Shown here in pieces: positions 48,078-61,447 of a stretch of DNA of 64,000 nucleotides. The translations under genes were made by a program, and so were the position numbers. Source of the stretch: Microbotryum silenes-acaulis. Lineage: Eukaryota > Basidiomycota > Microbotryomycetes > Microbotryales > Microbotryaceae. Location: contig QPFY01000012.1 of assembly GCA_003665825.1 (NCBI GenBank), forward strand, positions 806,001 through 870,000, given 5' to 3'. The notes under the pieces were generated by a model that saw only the letters and a list, made by a program, of their open reading frames with translations, was not told the origin of the DNA and ran no database searches. Position 1 is the stretch's first letter. Each line of letters opens with the position of its first letter.

Positions 48078-51000
48078 TCACGACTCGTCAAAGTGCCCTT
48101 CATGAACCGAGCCATGACGACTCGCAGGCTCCTGCTGCAACTCCATGACCTGAACGACCAGTTCTTGGTTCTTGGTACGTAAGCGTTCCAACTCTTCCAG
48201 CAACTTGGAGTGGTCGTCTTTCGTGAGCGTCGTCGCTGCGATGGCCGAGCTTAAAGCGATAGGGTTCGCCTGGCGTAGTTTGGCGAGCTCATCGTCCTTG
48301 ACACTGAATGGTGAAATGGACGGTGAAGGCTTAGACCTAATTTAGTAAACCGAGATTGGTGTAGGGGAACACTCACCGGAGTTGTTGGCGCAGCGTTGCA
48401 GCTTCCGCTTCGATCGACTCGCGCAGCATCTCGGACTTTTGAGCCTTGGCGGCGAGTAAATCCACCTGTCGTTTCTGCTCCTTGAACTTGATCAGATCGG
48501 CGTCACTGCAAGTGTGCGTGTATTTGTGAATTAGCACCGAAAATTTTGGTGTAATCGCTACCTTGTCAAACTGACCTAATGGCAACAGCTTTGGTCAAAG
48601 CGCCAATACGTTTTTCGTATTCCTCGAGACGGCTGAGCTTTTCCGAGTCCAGCGCGACCTGATTGCGAAGGTCAAGGAACCTGTGGACCACGCAAAGTAT
48701 GTCAGCTCCAGCCCGCCCTTCCAATCCATAAAGTAAGCCTCGGGTGCTGACTCTGCCCCTGTCGTGTCCAACTCCTTTTGTAACTTGGCCTCCCGCTCTT
48801 TGACCACCTCCAGCTGAGCCCTCAACGTCTTCCCCTCTTGATCGGCCTTGCCCTTACTCTCCCTCACGGTCTTGAGCTTCTCCCTCAAATCATCGATATG
48901 CGACACCCAATTGACCTTGATCGTGCTCGACTCGTTCCTCAATTGATCCAAAGACGACTTGGTCCGCTTCAGTTGCGCTTTCAGCGTCCGGATCGTGCGG
49001 TTCAATGCTTGGCGTTCGGCCTCGGCCCCACTTCCGAGAACTTTCTGGCGATGCAACGTCCCCATGTATTGGAGGTGAATCTGCTTGAGGTACCGTTGGA
49101 AATCGACTTCGCCTTGCAGGAGCGCGATGTCGCGTTCAAGTTTGCTGACTTGCACACCGCCGGGGACGTGGACCCCGCGGAAGCGAGAACGAGAACGAGA
49201 CTCGAGGTGGTCCACCGGAGCGGGGGCGTTGAGCGTACCGTGGATCGTCGAAGGAGAGCCATTGATCGATGATGCGCGTGAAGATGAGCTCGAGGCGTGG
49301 GTTGATGAATCGGTCGACGTCGTGATCAAGCCGGACCAAGCTGGGTGAGAATGGTCCGCCAGATCCGTGATGGGCGTGCGCGGCCGGGATCCCGAGCGAC
49401 TCGTCGGAACGGACTTCAACAAGGTCGAGCCGGAGTTCTGACGTGCTTGGAAGTTGGTGAAGTGCGTTGCTAAGGGCAAGTGAGGTATCGGTGAACGGGA
49501 GCGAGAGCCCGAAGTAGAGGCTTTGCGGATCTGAGAGGGTCGCAGGTTGCCTGGGCGTGATTCGGTCACAGCGAGACCCGAGGCGGCTCGTCGCCCGCGG
49601 GACGGTCGAGGAGTCGTCGGGACTTCTGGAACAAACCCAGGCCCTTCGTGAACGACCGTTTGGTCGCACAAGGCCATCACACCGGCAGCATCGGCATCGC
49701 CGAAGCGAGTGACATCCGTGAGCTCTGACGCTGGGTCCGAGGAGAGTAAAGCCGGATGGAGCGTGTGTCGAGCAATGAGAGGCTGAGCATGAGCGGAGAG
49801 GAGAACATTAGAGTCACGACTCACGTAGATATAATTCAAGAGATCAATCTTGAGCTCACCTTGCTGAACGCTCGCACACTCGCGGTATCAAAGAGACTGT
49901 ACGCTTCTGGCGGTCCGCTCCAGTTCTTGCTCCGCAGATACCCCGTCGCATCGCGCAAGAATGCCGTAAAGTTGCAAGGAAAGATGCCGTACAGGCAACT
50001 GAACAGCAGCATCGAATCCGGTGTCTCGACGGAGATGATGGGTGACTCATCCGTATCTTCCAGAGGCGCATCCTCGAGCAAGTCGTCTGGTCGTTCCCAG
50101 CAGACGAGGCGGGCGTAAATGGCAAACAGGCCCGGGAGGTGGTCGCCGATCAAGACGGTGAGCTGGACCAAGGAGATGACAAGGCATTTGACGCCAAGGA
50201 TGACGGAGGCCGAGTCACGCGAGGTCAGACACAGGGTGATGAGGGCTCCTAACAACGGCGTCTCGTGAATGCCTTTGGCCTTGTCCGGGTGACGTGAAAG
50301 GAAAGCGACGAGCAAGGAAAGGGTGGGTAGTTGCGGTGATCGCGAGACGGTAACGAAGGGTGCCATTTGATCAAACAGCCTCTGTACAACAGCTCACCGA
50401 GATCGGTCTTCAGCGGTAATCCAAAAACGCGATGGAAGTGGTCCACTCACGACGTAGAACTTTTCGCCCCAATTGATGAGGCATTCCTGAAGATTGCGCA
50501 CGCCATACCCTTCATCGAAGCCCTTGAGACCGGCAAGAGCTCTCTGCTCGTACTCGTCTCTTACGGTCAAAAAGAATGGAGGCACATACCTCCACTCCTG
50601 GTCCGATTCCTCCTGCGTCGGCGACATGCCCCACACGACCATCGTCGTCGAGGCCTCGAGCGCTTCTCTCGATACTGTCAGAGGCTTGAGCAGTGGGTCG
50701 GAGGCGCCTCTACTCGTGCTTGTTCGCTCCGCGGGTGCAAGTGTGCTCGATGGAGTGGCCGTGTCCTTCCCCTTTTCGGATTTGCCCGACTTGCGACCCC
50801 TCGAACGTTCCGGTGGGGCCGTTGTCCTGTCGTCGGTGCGTTGCAGGTCCTTGCCTGAACCCAGGATGACCCTCCTCAGCACGGCGCCCCACCACACCTT
50901 GGCGATGTCGTGGCGGGTGACGATCGCGGACGAGTCGTCATAGTCGTTGCCATCCGCACTGAGTCGACACAGCAGCACGAGGAACGCCGAGACGCGAGCG

Positions 51001-51374
51001 ACGGCCTGAGGTTCGGTCTCGGTCCCGGCTCGAGGTTCTGCGCTCGCCCACAGTTCGAGCAGTCCGTCGCGCCATCTCGTCCTTTCCCGCTCCTTGGCCT
51101 CGTGTGTAGAGTCGGGGAAGGTCGAGGCAAAGGTGTTGATGTGTTCCTGGATACTCGCCTCGAGGGACGCGGGGATGCGTAGAGTCGGGAAGGGCGACGA
51201 GGTCGGTGACGTCGTGCTCGAGTAAGAGGTGGAGCTGCTCGAGGCGCTCACCGTCACTGATGTTGCGGCGGTGGAGTTGGAGCCAGAAGCTTGAGCTGCT
51301 GCAGAATCAAACAGGGCCGACAGGTGTCCCAATAACTCCCTGGCTGATGCCCTGCGATGGGGTCCAAGTGCCAT
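48078..51374 (-). CDS. TSC1: TSC1 (hamartin) homologue
   Basis: Scaffold subunit of the TSC complex that stabilises TSC2, the GAP for Rheb upstream of TORC1. Exons on the minus strand are 51374-50451, 50381-49860, 49782-48752, 48680-48576, 48505-48377 and 48303-48078 (978 residues). The hamartin-type helical N-terminal region spans about residues 1-530, with WGEKFYV, TPLLGALITLCLTS and LPGLFAIYARLVCWERP followed by LIARHTLHPALL. A Ser/Pro/Arg-rich linker follows. From about residue 650 to the end there is a long heptad-rich coiled coil (VSKLERDIALLQGEVDFQ, ALNRTIRTLKAQLKRTK and so on), as in animal and fission-yeast Tsc1. TSC genes are absent from baker's yeast, so this retention is informative about the lineage. 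Confidence 0.88.
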
Positions 51375-51858
51375 GGCCTGGTCAGCTCACTAGCTCGAGC
51401 TACGCCTGTTCGTCGGGTCGGCCGCCCTGTGTTCCGAAAAGGAAAGCGGGCAAGGACATGGACGACGACGTACATGATACCCTAACCGGCACCCAAACAG
51501 CCCACCCCGAGAAAACTGGCTCGGCAGAGTGTGGGTCCGCCGACTACAACGATCGGAACACAAGTTCACTGGACCAGGAATGAGGTGGACAGCAGCCAAA
51601 CGACGAACGACCGTCGACGCGCGACGGTTCGGCTATGCTGCGGTTACACACACCACCGAAGCGGTCCGAGCGGCACTCGCTCGGCCCCAACGGTCTGTAT
51701 TCGGTCTCCCTCGAAAAAAGTGATTTCATGGCATACAGAGCAGCACCAGCACCTATCAAGGACCGTGAAAACCTTTTCCTACTTTGGATCGACGACTTGG
51801 GGCAGAGCACTTCCACCACCGCCTTTTCATTCCTTCAATAATGCCCAGGCGCTATGCC
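51375..51858. other. intergenic region
   Basis: About 480 bases between the SPT16 stop and the TSC1 start on the same strand; no gene was seen. Confidence 0.45.
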
Positions 51859-54800
51859 TTAGCGCTTGCCACTCTTGCTCTTCGACTTTTTAGGTCGGTC
51901 CGATCCACTATCCGAAGCTGCTCGTCCCTTGCCATTCTGTTTTCGTTCCTGTTCCTTGCGTTCCAATTTTTCCTCCGCGTCACTCCAGTCATCGGCGCTG
52001 ACGTCCTCGGCGCTCTCATCGTCATCGTCCGAAGCGTCGTCGTCGTCAAAGTCCGACCCGGATTCAGAGCTCTCACTCTCGAACGCGTCCGACCCAGCCG
52101 AGAACTCGGACTCTTCCTCGCTCTCGTCCGAGTCTTCCTCGTCGTCGCCCTTGGCCGACAGGAAGCCCCAGCCGCCTTCCTTGAAGAACTCGTACGGGTC
52201 CTCGTTGACGGTCTTCATGATCGCACCCCAGTTGAGGTTCACCGGTCCTTCGGTGAAGGGGATGTCGACCGAGTCGAGCCATTCCTTGACATTGTCCAAT
52301 TGCGCCGACGGCACCGTATTGATGTGGATCGGCGTTCGCTTGAAATCGGCAAAGACGAAGACCATGTCAAAGTTCTTGAGACCGTATTGCACGCGCTCGA
52401 GATGGGCGACCTCGATCTCGCTCAGCGTCAAGACCAAGAACGGAGGCTCGGTCAAGAAGACGAGCGTCTCGGTCGTCGGTTGCATAAGCACGTTGGACCG
52501 GAACGGCACACCCTGGAAACCGAGCTCGCGGAAGGGGATATCGACCTCGACGCGCCCGTCCGAGGCCTCTGCGATCTTGTCCGAGAAGGCTTTGAAGTAC
52601 TTGTTGAGGTCGGACCGACGCCTTCGCTCCTCCTGCTCGGCCTCGAGTTCGTCCTCGTCGTGGTAATTTTTCCGTCGCTTCTTGTTGCCCGTCTCGTCGA
52701 ACGACTGGTCCGACACCTCTCGGAAGAACTGCACGTCGGTGGCCTTCTTCTTGCCGATCAGGATCGGCGTCTTGAGGTGAATGTGCAAAATGACGATCAG
52801 CTCGTGGTCGCACGGCTGGAACAGCAAGTGCTTCATGTTGCTGAAAAGGATGTCTGTGCGCGTAGATAAACATTGATGCAAGGTGAGTCGGACAATCTCA
52901 AAAGCCCACACCTAGGCACAATACTCACCAATCTTTTGTTCCGACTTGAGCGACGACTGGTAGCGAATACCGTTCGAGTGGATCTCGACATCGCCCATCT
53001 GTCGCTTGCCATCGAAAACAGGTCGAACCTGCACGTCCGTCATCCTGATCGGTCGCTTGCCCTTCAGCTCGATCAAGCGGTCCTGCTCGACAACGTCGGC
53101 GAGTTCTTTGCGTTCGGCCTCGCGCTTCGTGGCGGCCTTCTTCAGCTCTGTGATGTCCTTGTGCACCTCGGCGTAGCGGAACCCGTCGAGCGAGCGGTAC
53201 GTGATGCCTCGGATGAACGTCGCCGAAGGGTCCTCGAAGGGTGTATCCTCCTTCTTGCCCGTGATCGCACCGGGGGTGACGAACATGAAGCGCAAGACGG
53301 TGTAGTCACCTTCTTCCTGCTTGACGATGCTCTTGAGCGTGTTGATGTGGAACGGCACAGCGTACCCATTGATGGGCAGGATGACGGTCGAGCGGCGCAC
53401 GTCGACCGAAATTTTCTGCGACGTCACCGCCTCGGGAAGCTGCGACTCCTTTTGGTAACTCGTGAAACTCTTCCATTGCTTCTCGCCGCGTCCACGCCCA
53501 CCGTCGCCCTCAGAGAAGCGCTCCAACCCAGCTTCCTGTCGGCGGACTGCCAATTCGCGCTGATGCTCTTCCCTTCGCTTGAGCGCATCCGCATCGACGT
53601 CCCGGTTCTCGTTCCTCAATTTGGACTTGACCATGACCGTCGGTGCGGCTTTGCGCGCCGCTCCGCGTCCCCCCTGCGCGGCCTTCTTCTTGTCCTCCTC
53701 GTCATCGTCCATGAAGAACATGACGTCGTCCTTGCCCTTCATCCCTTCCGAAAGGATCTTGGCACCGGATTTGCCAACCTGCACGGTATCGACGAGCGAG
53801 ATCGCGTACGTCTTGTCCCCCTTGGCCTGCGGGATGTTGTGGAACCCGAGCGAGAGCGAAAAGATCATATCCTGCTTGAGCGTGCGAGTCCCCTTGGGAC
53901 CGAGCGCGTACGCCGCATCGCGGAACTCCAACCCCATCCCGAAACCGCACGTCTTGACAAAGTGAGGCAACAAGTCCTCTCGGTCGGTACGAATTTTCTC
54001 AACGGTCGCGGCGTACACATCCTTGGCCACTGCGCCCTCCTTGAGTTCCCCAATGACGAACTTTTGCAGTTCGACGAGGAAGAGGTAGTTCTTCTCTTGC
54101 GCCGAATCGGGGTCGATCATGAACGTGCGACCGACGTTGCTGCAGTACGACTTGTAGCGAATACCGAGCGAGCACAGGATCACGCCCGGCTTGAGCTTTT
54201 GGTCGTCCGTCTGCGCCGAACTTTTGAGGTCGTAGTTGCCTCCGGATTGGATGATGGGCGAGTAGCACCAATCGCCGAACCCGGTCTCGAACCCATCGCC
54301 GAGTTTGAGCGAACGCCAGAACTTGGTGTCCTCGAGCTTTTGCTCGATCTGCTCGCCCAATTGCTCGTGGGTGATGCGCTTGCCCTGATCGATCGCGGAC
54401 GACATCGCATCGCTGAAGTGCGACATGAGGTGGTTCGTCATTTTGGCAGCGTGCATCTCGTTGCGCTGCAAATCAGAAAGGGAAGCAAGCATGTCAGCCA
54501 AGTGCGCACTATGATGATGAACCGAGCTTGTGACCCACCAGCTCCTCTTCGTCCTTGACGGCCAACAAAGTCGAGACCCCCGGTCCAACATCTATCTCCT
54601 TGATGTCCTTGCCCGAGCTCGTGAAGACGCTCTGCCATTCATTGACGAATTTACCGGCCATCTTGTCCTTCGGGAGCGTACCGACCGTGTTCTGCAATGC
54701 ATCGCGCGTCGCACGTCAGCTTTCTTGCCCCGCGTGCGGCCAGACGGGACGCTTCCAACTCACGCCATCGCCAATCGCATCAAAGACCTGCTCGAACAAC

Positions 54801-55487
54801 TTCTTGTTCTCGGCCTCGTCCTTGGACCGGGTCAGGATTTCGACCTCGACCTTCTCATCCGATGGGGCGGTCAAAAGCGGCTGAAGCAACTTGGCTGTGG
54901 TTGAAAGCAGGGGTCAGTACACGAACGAACGCGATCGGATCCGTGCGCATGAAGCTGAAAACGTACCCTTTGAAGTGGACACGACAAAGACGACCTTCTT
55001 GGCGCGACCCTTGTTGGAGAGCATCATCAACGTCGAAGGGAACTCGTAACCGAGCAAATAGGTCTGCGTCATGTCGACAATCTGACGCGTCAGAACAAAC
55101 GCTCGAATCGGGTCCGGAGCCGCGTCTAGCTGGACTGACCTGCAGTGCCGAGCCTTTACGGTACGGGTTCTCTTCGTCCGAGTTACCGGCGACGACGAGG
55201 AGATGCTCGACCTCGGGCAGAGGGGCCGAGTCATCTTCCTTTTTCTAGTTACGGGAGGACAAGTCACGATCAGCGCGCGAGCTCCGACAATCAGGCGCCC
55301 CGAGACGGATATTCGTCGGTAGTGACAAGTGACCGTACCTCCCAAAGACTAAAGATACGAAGTGCTCGACGGTGGAACGTCGAGGAGGAGATGACGACGT
55401 CCGACACTGCAATAGACGAGGAGTGATTGCAGGATCAGAATCGAGGTCAGGGTGAGACGAGTATTCCCCCGGCTGCGGTGACTGACT
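51859..55487 (-). CDS. SPT16: FACT complex subunit Spt16
   Basis: Histone chaperone that with Pob3 reorganises nucleosomes during transcription and replication. Exons on the minus strand are 55487, 55406-55339, 55244-55140, 55081-54967, 54894-54764, 54691-54539, 54465-52929 and 52853-51859. This gives 1034 residues, matching the usual length. It has the aminopeptidase-like N-terminal domain ([29 protein letters not shown]), the dimerisation and middle domains ([35 protein letters not shown]), then [21 protein letters not shown]. The C-terminus is a strongly acidic tail ending in a Lys/Ser/Arg-rich nuclear-type sequence. The only start that fits is a start codon split by an intron (A at 55487, TG at 55406), because an in-frame stop lies just upstream of exon 2. 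Confidence 0.95.
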
Positions 55488-56228
55488 GATGAAGGCAGAT
55501 CAGGCTTGACTGTAGTTCCTCTTGATGATGTCCTGATTCTTTCGGTATCGCACGACGAGTGTGAGCCCTAGTGCGTGCGTGTGGTCACTGGTCCGTGTTC
55601 TGTGCGCGGGATTGACATGTGCGACTCGAGTCAGCAAGTCGCGTTCCCTCTGCTGTGCTCGACCAGTCTGGCCGCATGAAGGATGAAGGATGAAAAGAGG
55701 TGAACAGATCACTCCAAGAGCACATCGGGTCCAGAAAACACGTCGACCCGTGGTGGTGCGCCGAGCAATGCAACAATGCCTCGCTCCTGGCTGGCGGCGC
55801 GTCCTGGAAGAACCGTTTCCCAGCCGCCTTTCCCAAAAGCATCCCACCGACATTGCCATGAAGCGGTCCACTCACTCGACGAGTTGCGTTATCCTCTTTG
55901 CTCGTACGCAGTGTGTAGGACGATGGTCCAAGTCAGAAGCAAGGAAAGATGCCGCCGCCCGCGCTCTCACTCTCATCAAGGCGCGTCCCAAGCACCGCCC
56001 TTTTAGGCCCTTTTTCACGACGCGTCAAACCAATTATTTCCGCCCGCCTGCCTCTCACGCGGCGCAGGCTACTTCACCAGACGCAGATTCGCAAATTGGT
56101 AGTCGTCGTATAGAATCATTAACATTGTAGGTCGTCTCAAAAACTTACTTCTTCCTCCAAGTAGGGGGAGGAAGCCAAAACACCCCGCAAACCCTAAACC
56201 CATCTCAAAGATCGTCCACAGTTCCAGC
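55488..56228. other. intergenic region, SPT16 promoter
   Basis: About 740 bases between the nucleoporin stop and the inferred SPT16 first exon. A plus-strand open frame (55690-56130) has no recognisable domain. Confidence 0.45.
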
Positions 56229-59200
56229 TCACCCCCTTCTCCTCCTGAGCGGAGCGATCTTCCTCTTATTCGGACTCTCGTCCCCGCCACTCCCAATACT
56301 GAACAAAGCCCCCGCACCTGCCCCCGCACCTGCCCCCGCACCAGCCGCAGGACTCAGCGGTGCACTGGAGGAAACACCTACAGGGGCTGAAGGAGCACCA
56401 AAGGAGGTCCCTCCACCACCTGCTGGGTTCGAAAGTCCACTTCCGAAGCCGTTCGAGGATGTGGTCGGTGCAACACCAAACCCCGCGAATCCACCATTGC
56501 TATTCATCGGCGTCGAAGAAGGCGGTGCACTGAAGTTGAACGCCGTGCTCGTTGTAGGTGTACCGGGGTTGGACGACGCACCGAACGTGAACGAAGGTAT
56601 GGCGGAGGGAGCTCCAAAAGGCGCCCTCACGGCTGGTGCAGTCGGGGCACCGAACCCTGGCGCGGAGAGCGTTTGCGACATCGCTGCTCCACCCGCGGAG
56701 CCGAACATGTTGCCGTTCGTTGTCGAGGTGCCCGAGTTGCCGAACAGACCACCGGAGGGAGTTGTCGGCCCTGAGAGAGCCCCGAACGTGAACGCCGCCG
56801 GCGCAGCAGAAGGAGTGGGAGCAGACGGAGTTGCGGAAGACGTTCCGAATGAGAAGGCCGTGTTCACGAGACCGGCGGAAGGAGGTCCAGGCGAAGGCGA
56901 GGGTGAGAAACCGCCAAAGGGAGTCGATGTGGCCGCACCAACACCGCCAAACAGCGACGAACTGCCCGTCGTGTTGGCCGCACTGCCGAAAGAGATGCTC
57001 GTCGGCTTTTGGCTCGTTGTCGCAGCCGGAGCGCCGAAGGAGAAGGGAGCAGCCGAAGTCGGGGCACTGGCGCCAAAGGCGGGGGAATTGCCGAAAGGTG
57101 ACGGCGACGATGCCCCAGCTGCGGGTTGTCCGAACGTGAACGGCGACGGCTTGGCGGCGGCGGTGTTCGAGTCGGTTGCTCCCGTCTCGTCCTCCATTCC
57201 ACTGTCTTCGTCACCATCATCAATGCTGGGCATGACGACGGCAGGAGGCATCGATGGAGCAGCTCCAAAGCCAGCGAATGGTGTCGGAGCCGTCGGAGCG
57301 GCAGGCTTTTCCGTCGAGCCCGATTCGGGTTTCTTCTCGGCCGCAGCGGGCGGTTGCCCGAAGCTGAAGGAGGGAGCGGGTGCAGTCGAGGCAGGGGCGG
57401 CGGCGGAGGAAGCAGCTGGTGCACCAAAGGTAAACGGCGCAGGGGCAGCTTGGGGCTTGTCTTCGGCCTTCTTGTCGCTCGTAGATAAAGAAGCACTTGC
57501 AGCCGCAGGGGCAGGGGCACCGAACGAGAACGAAGGTAGCGGGGCAGGTGCTGTGGGGGCCGAGGTCGAGCTTGTCGCCGAGGATGCGGGAGCCCCGAAC
57601 GAGACAACAGGCTTAGTCGAAGGCGTATCCTTCTTCTTTTCAAAGAGAGGCAAGTCACGTCAGATCGGAATCCTCCAACGATTGGCCTGAACAGCCCGCT
57701 CACCTCTCCATCCTGCTTGGGTGCAGCACCGAACAAACCACTCGACGCGCCGAACGGACTTGCTGTCGACGAAGCACTCCCAAACATCGGCGGAGCAGCC
57801 TTAGCATTCTCCGCACTACTTTCCCCAATAATCTCAGCAACGGGCTTCCCTAGCGCCGCAAAAGGATTCGCCACATTCGCCACATTTGCCACAATCGAAG
57901 TCAAAGGAGAAGGGGCAGGGGCCTGCTTCGCCTCCACGGGTTTGTTGACGCCGAAGAAATCGGACGCCGAAGGGAGAGTTGGCAAGGGGGGTGCATCGAC
58001 TTCGTTCCTCTTCGTTGAAGGCGCGGCCGAAACGGTAGCGAAGAAGTCGGGAGGTTTGGTCGAGGAGGTCATCGAGGTGTCGCTGGAGGAAGTGGGGAGA
58101 GTAGGGGGTTTCGAGAAGAAATCGGAGGCCATCGAAGTCTTGGGTGCGGGAGGAGCGGTTGTGTTATCGTTCTTGGGTGCCGGGGGTGGAGCGAATGAAA
58201 ACGGTGTTGGTGCAGCGTTAGGTTTGCTCGAGACAGGTTCCGACGACGTAGGGGCAAGACGATCGAAGAGGCTGTTGGTCGAAGTAGCCGGTGCAGATAC
58301 TGGCGCAGGTGCCGGTGTCGCCTTCGTCGTACTTGTCGATGCGGTGGAGGAAGCGGCCCCTCCAATGGGTTCAAAGGAGAAATTGGCGGGGAACTTCATC
58401 TCGGGCAACTTGATCTTGCCCAACTCGTTCTCATCGACCGGAGGCAGATCCTCTTCCCTCGCCGAAAAGATCTTGGACGACGAGGTATGGGTCCGAGACG
58501 TGTGCGAACGACCGGGACGAAGGGAGGAAGAGGCGTTGGCGGCTCGCTCGGATTCGGTGATGGGCTTGTACGACGAAGCTGGAGCAGATTCCACGGGTGT
58601 CGGTTCCGGAGGCGGAGGAGAGGGACTCGCTTCCTTGACGGGGGAAGGTGATTTGACGGCGCGTCGTCGCGATGCCGCGGGTGGTGGTGACATGGGCACA
58701 TCATCGGCCTGCATCGATTCCTCGGACGCAGCCTTCCTCGCCGACCGTCTCGTCACTCGAGCCGGTGTCATCGACGCAGCAGCTGCCTTGCCTTTGCCCG
58801 TCCCGGCCCTCGCTTTCGCAGGTGTCGACGTCATCGGTTTCGGGTCCTTCGCCGCCGCCGCCGCCGCCATCGAGCGCGTCTTGCGTCTCGCTACAGGCGC
58901 AGTCTCTTCATCCTCAATCGATTCCATCAGCATCTCATCCTCTTCCTCGCGCTTCAATCTCTCCTCCTCATCGCGACGCCTTCGACGCCTCTCGACGCGT
59001 TGTCGTTCCCTCTCCTCGTCCTCCAATCGTTCCTGCTCGCGTTCCTCCCGCTCTCGTTCGATTTGGGCGCGTCGTCGATCTTCTCGTGCTCGGAGTTGCG
59101 CTTCCAATCCGACCCCACGGGTGGACTCGCGCGCGGCCGGGGCGACCGGGGCACGACGACCGTACGGTGAGGCCGTCGCCAGGAGTGGAGTCGAGGCGCT

Positions 59201-61013
59201 TCGGCTGAGTAAGCTCGACGTCGAGGCTTGCGGTACCGGCACATTGATCGGCTGTAAGGACGAGCACCACGTCAGCGCAGAATGCGCGAAAGCTGAGGGA
59301 CTATTGGCACGGCTCACCTTGAAGGTCGCGCGCTGCGCTTCGCCCAAAGGTGTACGACCCATCCCCTCTAGTACTTCCAAAATCCTCTCAGCTTCATTCT
59401 TCGGGGGCGGTGCTTGGGCACTGCGGGGGAGCAGATACATCGAAAAAACAAAGCATCAGTCAACCAATACCTCGGCTAGAGCTGTCTTTGACAACTCACG
59501 CCTCTCGCTCCCTCTCCATCGCCTCCCTCGAGACCAAACCCTTTTCCGGATCCCAAACCATCTGCTTCTTCCTAGCCCTCTCGAAACCCGGATCGACACT
59601 AGCGCCCCCAAACACGGAAGCTGACCCTCCGACCGAAGCCGTCGGGAAATGAGGGTTGAGTGGTGACCCGACCCTCGCTCGAGGTGAATTGAGCGCACCA
59701 GAAAGAGCGACGTAGGATTTTTTATGGTTCAGCGACGACGACACGGATCGACTCGTCGACAGGGCGCTAGGGGATGCTCCACGGGGTTTGGGGGAGGCGT
59801 AAGGGAAGAGCGAATGACCGGCGGCACTGACACCGGCGCCGTTCGTGCTCGCGCCGGCGATCGACGAGACCGATGCACTGCGAGCGATTGAAGGGGCACG
59901 TCGTGTGGCCACGAAAGGGGACCTCGATTGCAACCCGAAAGTATTCGAGGTGGGAGCTTTGACGACAGCGCTTGAACTGCCGGCGCAAGATCCGGCGCGC
60001 ATGTCGGACGCGGCGTCGTGCGAGTTGAAGTTGAAGGCCGACATGGTCCCCGCGAGTTGGTTGCGCGTTGGGGAAGGGCTCCGACGGGAGTAGCCTGCAC
60101 CGGCGTTGGAGGACGGTGCGGGTGAGCCTTGACGCGAGTAGGACGTCGGCGCGAGGAACGAAGGCGCGCCGCCGTTGAGGTTCGAGGGCGGCATCGTCAG
60201 GGTCGAATGCGACGATCTCGGCAGACCGTTCGAGGCATAGGTCGAGGATGACGCCACGGGTACACTCGTAGACGCAGATGCGAGGGTCGACAAGGCCGAG
60301 AGCGAGGACGACGACGGCCAAGGTCGGCCGAGTTCGGAGAGATGGACGCTCGTCTTGCTCCTCGACATGCCTCCTCCTCCCGCTGCAGCCCCAGGGGCGA
60401 TTGACCGCTGAGCACCGGATCGTGTCCTGGAAGCGATCGTGTTTTTGGGTGATTGCGACGACCGTTGTTCCTTTTCGACAGCGCGTCGGACATCCTGCAG
60501 CGAGGCCGAGCTGGAGAGGGTCGCGGTCGAGTTGCTGCGATGGAAGATGTAGCCGAGCGCGCGACCGGGAATGCTCTTGATGCCCGAAAAGAGGCCGCCT
60601 CGTTTCTGTGTCTGGCCTTGGGCTTGGGTGGGGGCTACGGTAGTGGATGATGGTGATGGTGGGTGTCGACTGCGTTGGATCGGCGAGTCGAACGAGGCAT
60701 CGAAACTGGCATCGTCGTCATGGTCGTCGTGGTGGATCGCCGTCGTCTTGCGCGCTGGGTAGGCATACGGAGAGTACCCTGGGCCGGACTTGCCTCCGAC
60801 CGAACCGAGAGCACGACCCGATCGAGTCGTGATGGGGGAAGGTGCGACGGTCAGTGTTGCCGAGTTCGAGGTCGAGCCAGCAGCAGCAGCAGCAGCGGTT
60901 GCTCGTGGTCGTCGCGAGGCGGTGGTGGTGGTCCTGACCGCACCTACATGCGACTGGGACGCTGCGGGTGTGCCGTGGTCGTCGCGTGGGTACTCGACCC
61001 TCGAGGAGCTCAT
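56229..61013 (-). CDS. FG-repeat nucleoporin (Nup1/Nup124/Nup153-like)
   Basis: Nuclear-basket-type nucleoporin. Exons on the minus strand are 61013-59500, 59420-59318, 59251-57704 and 57635-56229 (1523 residues). The N-terminal 500 residues are Ser/Arg-rich and hold a probable amphipathic or membrane-binding stretch (KRGGLFSGIKSIPGRALGYI). A conserved block follows (WDPEKGLVSREAMERERE, then NEAERILEVLEGMGRTPLGEAQR), then a charged Arg/Glu-rich coil (REREEREQERLEDEERERQ). The C-terminal half carries many FG, FGA, FGQP and FSFG motifs and the end reads KRKIAPLRRRRG, as in fungal Nup1/Nup60 types. The 61013 ATG is the first true ATG. Long plus-strand frames opposite it are composition shadows. 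Confidence 0.87.
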
Positions 61014-61447
61014 AGTCCGTAGTCGGGGAACGGAGGGCGTGGAGCGTGGTCGGAGTCGGAGTCGAGGTCGAGGCGACGTGAGCGTGAGCGTGAGTGGAGC
61101 GAAGGACAGGAAGGAGGACAGAGTCAGGCCGGGAGAAAAACGCGGGCCAAGCGGGGCCAAGCGCTCAGTTACTAGTAGTAGTAGTCGCTCAGTCTGAAGC
61201 GCTCAGTCGAGTTTCTTGCGCTTTCTGGGCCCCAGCAGGCCCCAGCTGACACGCCAGAATTGAATCGGTCAACTTTGCGAATAAGGCTGCGGCGATCACT
61301 AGCATCTGCCCCGTCACGCCGGTGCTCTTGCACGCGCTCATCGATGCATACACTCTGAGCACTCAAAGATCATTTCCCAGTATCTCTAACCCCCCAGACC
61401 GGACCGTTCCCGTCAAATTCGAGCCTTGAACCGAGCCTTGACCGGTG
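61014..61447. promoter_or_regulatory. divergent intergenic region
   Basis: About 430 bases between the nucleoporin start and the next plus-strand gene. Contains a short run of tag trinucleotides near 61172-61187 and no recognisable gene. Confidence 0.4.

Noticed and set aside
50382..50450. Reading straight through WITAEDRSR in TSC1 instead of splicing it out
   Set aside because: It looks protein-like but the only donor after it would leave an 18-nt intron; splicing at gtgagtgg gives a 69-nt intron and correct phase.
52873..54558. 561-residue plus-strand open frame
   Set aside because: Antisense shadow of SPT16, whose sense-strand domains are unambiguous.
57717..59624. 635-residue plus-strand open frame, and another at 56461-57690
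   Set aside because: They mirror the FG-nucleoporin coding strand; Ala/Gly/Pro-rich composition keeps the antisense frame open by chance.
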